A stretch of 8,976 nt of DNA from an uncultured Eubacteriales bacterium (lineage in GTDB: Bacteria; Bacillota; Clostridia; Lachnospirales; Lachnospiraceae). The stretch spans positions 1 to 8,976 of the forward strand of contig CASEDW010000039.1 in NCBI GenBank assembly GCA_949286775.1, given 5' to 3'. Shown here piece by piece: positions 6,209 through 8,976 of the stretch; positions within the stretch are counted from its first letter, which is position 1; the number at the start of each line of letters is the position of its first letter. The notes under the pieces were generated by a model. That model saw only the letters and a list, made by a program, of their open reading frames with translations, searched no databases and was not told the origin of the DNA. Position numbers and translations under genes: made by a program.

Positions 6209-7046
6209 AAGCAATATTCTCATCGTGGGTCTCGGACTTATGGGCGGAAGTTACGCTCATGCGCTGAAGAGACTCGGATATCATGTAATGGCAATAGACA
6301 ATAATCAGGAAACTATAGATTACGCGCTGAAAAACAACCTCATAGACAGAGGATATTCTTATGTAAACGAAGACTGCATCAAAAACGCTGACGCCGTTAT
6401 TTTCGGACTTTATCCCACGACATTCAAGGAATGGATAAAGGAACATCAGCATCTCATAAAAGACGGAGCTCTGATTACAGATGTGACGGGTATTAAATCC
6501 TGTATCGTATACGACGTACAGAAAATGCTGAAACCGGGTGTGGAATTTATCGCTTCGCATCCGATGGCGGGACGCGAAGTTTACGGAGTGCAGAACAGCG
6601 ACGACAGAATCTTTCGCGACGCGAACTTCATCGTGACTCCGACGGAAAAAAACACTCCGGAGGCGGTGGACTGGTGCAAGAGTCTCGGAAGGATATTGGG
6701 TTTCAGAAAAATCTCAGTATTGAGTCCTGAAAAACACGACGAGATGATAGGATTTTTGTCTCAGCTTACCCACTGCATAGCCGTATCGCTTATGACATGC
6801 AATGAAAGCGAACATCTCGCCGATTATACGGGAGATTCATTCAGGGATCTTACAAGGATAGCGCGGATAAATGAAAACATGTGGAGCGAACTTTTTGTAT
6901 TAAATAAAGAAGTTCTTCTCGAACAAATGGATAAATTCGCGGATGAATTCAAAGTTATAAGAGACATGCTTTCAAATAACGACATTGAAGGCCTGAAAAG
7001 TAAAATGAGACTGTCAACGAAGCGCAGAGCATATTTCGACAAATAA
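6192..7046 (+). CDS. tyrA: Prephenate dehydrogenase
   Basis: Oxidatively decarboxylates prephenate to 4-hydroxyphenylpyruvate for tyrosine synthesis. The 284 residues contain an N-terminal Rossmann motif GLGLMGGS (13-20), Asp36 at the end of the second strand (favouring NAD+), DVTGIKS (97-103), HPMAG (123-127), SQLTH with conserved His194, and FRDLTRIA (217-224). There is no chorismate mutase domain and no C-terminal ACT domain, so Tyr feedback, if present, does not use ACT. The ATG lies inside the end of aroA in another frame, and AGAGG at 6178-6182, within aroA, is its ribosome site. Translational coupling is therefore likely. Confidence 0.95.
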   Translation: MEWISKSNILIVGLGLMGGSYAHALKRLGYHVMAIDNNQETIDYALKNNLIDRGYSYVNEDCIKNADAVIFGLYPTTFKEWIKEHQHLIKDGALITDVTGIKSCIVYDVQKMLKPGVEFIASHPMAGREVYGVQNSDDRIFRDANFIVTPTEKNTPEAVDWCKSLGRILGFRKISVLSPEKHDEMIGFLSQLTHCIAVSLMTCNESEHLADYTGDSFRDLTRIARINENMWSELFVLNKEVLLEQMDKFADEFKVIRDMLSNNDIEGLKSKMRLSTKRRAYFDK

Positions 7047-7061
7047 GAAGGGACAAGAAAA

Positions 7062-8090
7062 ATGGGAATGATTTTTGAAAAAAAGCTTACTATTCCGATG
7101 GAAGTAAAGGAAATGTATCCGGTAAGCGCGAAGATGAGCCAGATAGTAGATAAAAGAGCCATAGAGATAAAAAATATTTTCAGCGGAAAAGATGACAGAA
7201 AGATCCTCATCATAGGACCGTGTTCCGCCGACAATGAGGACAGCGTTATAGATTATATTTCGAGACTGAGGGAAGTTCAGGAAAAAGTAAAAGACAAAAT
7301 CTTTATTATTCCGAGAATTTATACCGGAAAACCGAGAACTACAGGCGCCGGATACAAGGGAATCCTGCACCAGCCTGATCCGAACGGAAAGCCTGATGTG
7401 TTTAAAGGAATCATCGCTACAAGAGAGATTCATATGAGAGCCCTCAAGGAAACGGAATTTTCATGCGCCGATGAGATGCTCTATCCTGAAAATTACAGAT
7501 ATATAGACGATCTTCTGGCATATGTCGCCGTAGGAGCAAGATCGGTTGAAAACCAGCAGCACAGACTTGTGGCCAGCGGCATAGACGTACCTGTCGGAAT
7601 GAAAAATCCCACAAGCGGCGTTTTATCTGTTATGTTTAACGCGATCACGGCGGCGCAGAATAAACATTCGTTTATTTACAGAAACTGGGCGGTTCACTCG
7701 GAAGGAAATCCCTTCGCCCACGCCATATTAAGAGGATATACGACAAAACAGGGTCACGCTAATCCGAATTATCACTATGAAGATCTTGTGTTCTTAAAAG
7801 ATATGTACGCCCAGTACAATCTTGAAAATCCGGCATGTATCGTAGATACGAATCACGCCAACTCGGGCAAGGATCCGTACCAGCAGCCAAGGATCGTGGA
7901 AGAAGTTCTTCACAGCTGCAAAGTCAACAGCGGTATCAATAAACTTGTAAAGGGATTTATGATAGAAAGCTACATCGAAGACGGCGCGCAGGCAATCGGC
8001 GACGGAATTTATGGAAAGTCCATTACGGACGCCTGTCTTGGCTGGAAAAAATCAGAGAGACTGATTTATGATATAGCTGACACGCTGTGA
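7062..8090 (+). CDS. aroF: 3-deoxy-7-phosphoheptulonate (DAHP) synthase, AroF/G/H family
   Basis: Condenses PEP and erythrose-4-phosphate to DAHP, the committing first step. The 342-residue protein is of the type I AroF/G/H form, without a fused chorismate mutase domain. Motifs are GPCSADNEDS (52-61), PRTTGAGYKG (91-100), VGARSVENQQHR (157-168), PVGMKNPTSG (177-186), the NHANSGK segment, GFMIES (298-303) and SITDACLGW (320-328). Metal ligands match the E. coli AroG set: Cys54, His265, Glu302, Asp323. The Shine-Dalgarno AAGGGA (7048-7053) is 8 nt upstream; a second ATG at 7068 is less well spaced. The symbol is a family label, since Phe-, Tyr- or Trp-sensitivity cannot be read from the sequence. 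It is the last biosynthetic gene of the operon. Confidence 0.95.
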   Translation: MGMIFEKKLTIPMEVKEMYPVSAKMSQIVDKRAIEIKNIFSGKDDRKILIIGPCSADNEDSVIDYISRLREVQEKVKDKIFIIPRIYTGKPRTTGAGYKGILHQPDPNGKPDVFKGIIATREIHMRALKETEFSCADEMLYPENYRYIDDLLAYVAVGARSVENQQHRLVASGIDVPVGMKNPTSGVLSVMFNAITAAQNKHSFIYRNWAVHSEGNPFAHAILRGYTTKQGHANPNYHYEDLVFLKDMYAQYNLENPACIVDTNHANSGKDPYQQPRIVEEVLHSCKVNSGINKLVKGFMIESYIEDGAQAIGDGIYGKSITDACLGWKKSERLIYDIADTL

Positions 8091-8105
8091 GTTTAATAGT
8101 AAAAT
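8077..8105 (+). promoter_or_regulatory. Candidate promoter for hflK
   Basis: CTGACA at 8077-8082 (5 of 6 to TTGACA) and TAAAAT at 8100-8105 (5 of 6 to TATAAT) are separated by 17 nt. The start point would be near 8112, just before the hflK ribosome site. The box pair straddles the DAHP synthase stop codon. No terminator separates the two genes, so hflK could be both read through and separately transcribed. Confidence 0.5.
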
Positions 8106-8127
8106 AAATAAAAAAACAGGAGGGAAA

Positions 8128-8976
8128 ATGAATAAAAACAGTAATCCGCTTGAAAACGTCAAAGTAAAGATAATCGTGGTAATCGTTATTGTTGCCGCCA
8201 TTATCGGTATATTCGCGAAATTCGGCGTATATACGGTTAAAGAAACGGAATCGGCAGTAGTAACAACGTTTGGAAAGGCAAAGCTTGTCGAGGAGAAAGG
8301 TCTTCATTTTATGATTCCTTTTGTCCAGAGCGTCGAGCTTGTTGACACGACGGTAAAGGGCATCAGCATAGGATATACGAATAACGACGGCGATGTGGAA
8401 GTAGTAGAGAGCGAGTCGATCATGATCACATCAGATTTTAACTTTATCGACTGTGATTTCTACATTTCATATCAGGTAACTGATCCTATCAAGTATCTCT
8501 ACAGCGCTGTAGATCCGGATATGATAGTAAAAAATATCGCTATGTCAAGCATCAGATCAACTATCGCCGCTTATACTGTAGATACAGCCATTACAACAGG
8601 AAAAGCGGAGATCCAGAGCAATGTAAAAGACATAATAATGGAAGAACTTGAGGATGAGGATATAGGAATTACTCTTGTGGACGCAAGTATCCAGGATGTT
8701 GAGCCGCCTACAACTCAGGTAATTGAAGCATTTACTGAAGTTGAAACAGCAAAACAGGGAAAAGAATCGGCGATAAACGAGGCGAATGCTTACAGAAACG
8801 AGCAGATTCCGGCGGCTGAGGCTGAAGCGGACAAGATTATTCAGGAGGCTGAAGCGCAGAAATCCTCCCGTATAAACGAAGCCAACGGACAGGCCGAGAG
8901 ATTTGAAAAAGAGTATCAGGAATATATCAATTTCCCTGAGATCACAAAACAGAGAATGTTCCTTGAGGCCATGGAA
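8128..8976 (+). CDS. hflK: FtsH protease modulator HflK, SPFH/band 7 family (3' end cut by window)
   Basis: The frame stays open from ATG 8128 to the last base, giving 283 residues with no stop, so the gene is partial. HflK with HflC forms a membrane assembly around the FtsH protease and tunes membrane protein turnover. Seen here: a short polar N terminus, a hydrophobic membrane segment at about 15-30, then an SPFH domain at about 34-195 ending in VEPP (191-194). A charged Ala/Glu-rich helical stretch (about 200-265) contains AINEANAYRNEQIPAAEAEA, and the FPEITKQRMFLEAME end is characteristic of HflK. The Gly/Pro-rich N-terminal tail of E. coli HflK is absent. The ribosome site AGGAGGG (8118-8124) is strong though close to the ATG. 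hflC is expected next but lies outside the window. It is functionally unrelated to the aro genes. Confidence 0.9.
   Translation, partial: MNKNSNPLENVKVKIIVVIVIVAAIIGIFAKFGVYTVKETESAVVTTFGKAKLVEEKGLHFMIPFVQSVELVDTTVKGISIGYTNNDGDVEVVESESIMITSDFNFIDCDFYISYQVTDPIKYLYSAVDPDMIVKNIAMSSIRSTIAAYTVDTAITTGKAEIQSNVKDIIMEELEDEDIGITLVDASIQDVEPPTTQVIEAFTEVETAKQGKESAINEANAYRNEQIPAAEAEADKIIQEAEAQKSSRINEANGQAERFEKEYQEYINFPEITKQRMFLEAME

Larger units (their letters stand above)
25..8090 (+). other. Aromatic amino acid biosynthesis operon
   Basis: Eight genes on one strand, with gaps of 12-42 nt and one 17-nt overlap, follow a single strong promoter. No intrinsic terminator is seen between them. Together they encode all seven shikimate steps plus the Phe and Tyr branch enzymes acting on prephenate. 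Chorismate mutase and aminotransferase are not included. Cotranscription is inferred from spacing. Confidence 0.85.

Noticed and set aside
8049..8067. Hairpin AAATCAG/CTGATTT near the end of the DAHP synthase gene as a terminator.
   Set aside because: It lies inside the coding region, is A/T-rich and has no following T-run, so it would terminate poorly if at all.
8043..8072. Alternative hflK promoter TGGAAA with TATGAT.
   Set aside because: The -35 box matches only 4 of 6, and the pair lies wholly in coding sequence. The 8077-8105 pair is better matched and placed.

Overview
The window carries an almost complete aromatic amino acid operon, all on the + strand, from what looks like a low-to-mid GC Bacillota, most probably an anaerobic Clostridia member. 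The pointers are strong purine-rich Shine-Dalgarno sites before most genes, A/T-rich synonymous codons, a type II (AroQ) dehydroquinase, a Gram-positive style EPSP synthase (GDYSNAAFF motif) and tight packing with a gene overlap. Genus or family cannot be settled from this window.

Layout: a sigma-A type promoter (25-54) and a roughly 200-nt structured leader (about 61-264) precede pheA (prephenate dehydratase). Then follow aroB, aroC, an aroE-aroK fusion, aroQ, aroA, tyrA and an AroF/G/H-type DAHP synthase. Gaps are only 12-42 nt, and aroA and tyrA overlap by 17 nt. After a 37-nt gap with no terminator, but with a good candidate promoter, comes the 5' part of hflK (FtsH modulator, SPFH family). 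It runs off the window end at 8976.

Function: the cluster encodes all seven shikimate steps: DAHP synthase, AroB, AroQ, AroE, AroK, AroA, AroC. It also encodes the prephenate-consuming branch enzymes for phenylalanine (PheA) and tyrosine (TyrA). Gene order does not follow pathway order: the terminal Phe enzyme is first and the committing DAHP synthase is last. No chorismate mutase domain is visible, nor an aminotransferase, so these must be supplied from elsewhere.

The part least explained by known families is the pheA leader. It holds a long 5' hairpin, two overlapping hairpins, and a three-segment arrangement next to the start codon. In that arrangement one strand (239-246) can pair either with an upstream strand, leaving the pheA Shine-Dalgarno free, or with the Shine-Dalgarno itself. 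This looks like a translational switch of a type I do not recognise. The enzymes themselves are ordinary apart from the AroE-AroK fusion and some motif variants. No mobile elements, tRNA, rRNA, CRISPR or phage genes were seen.
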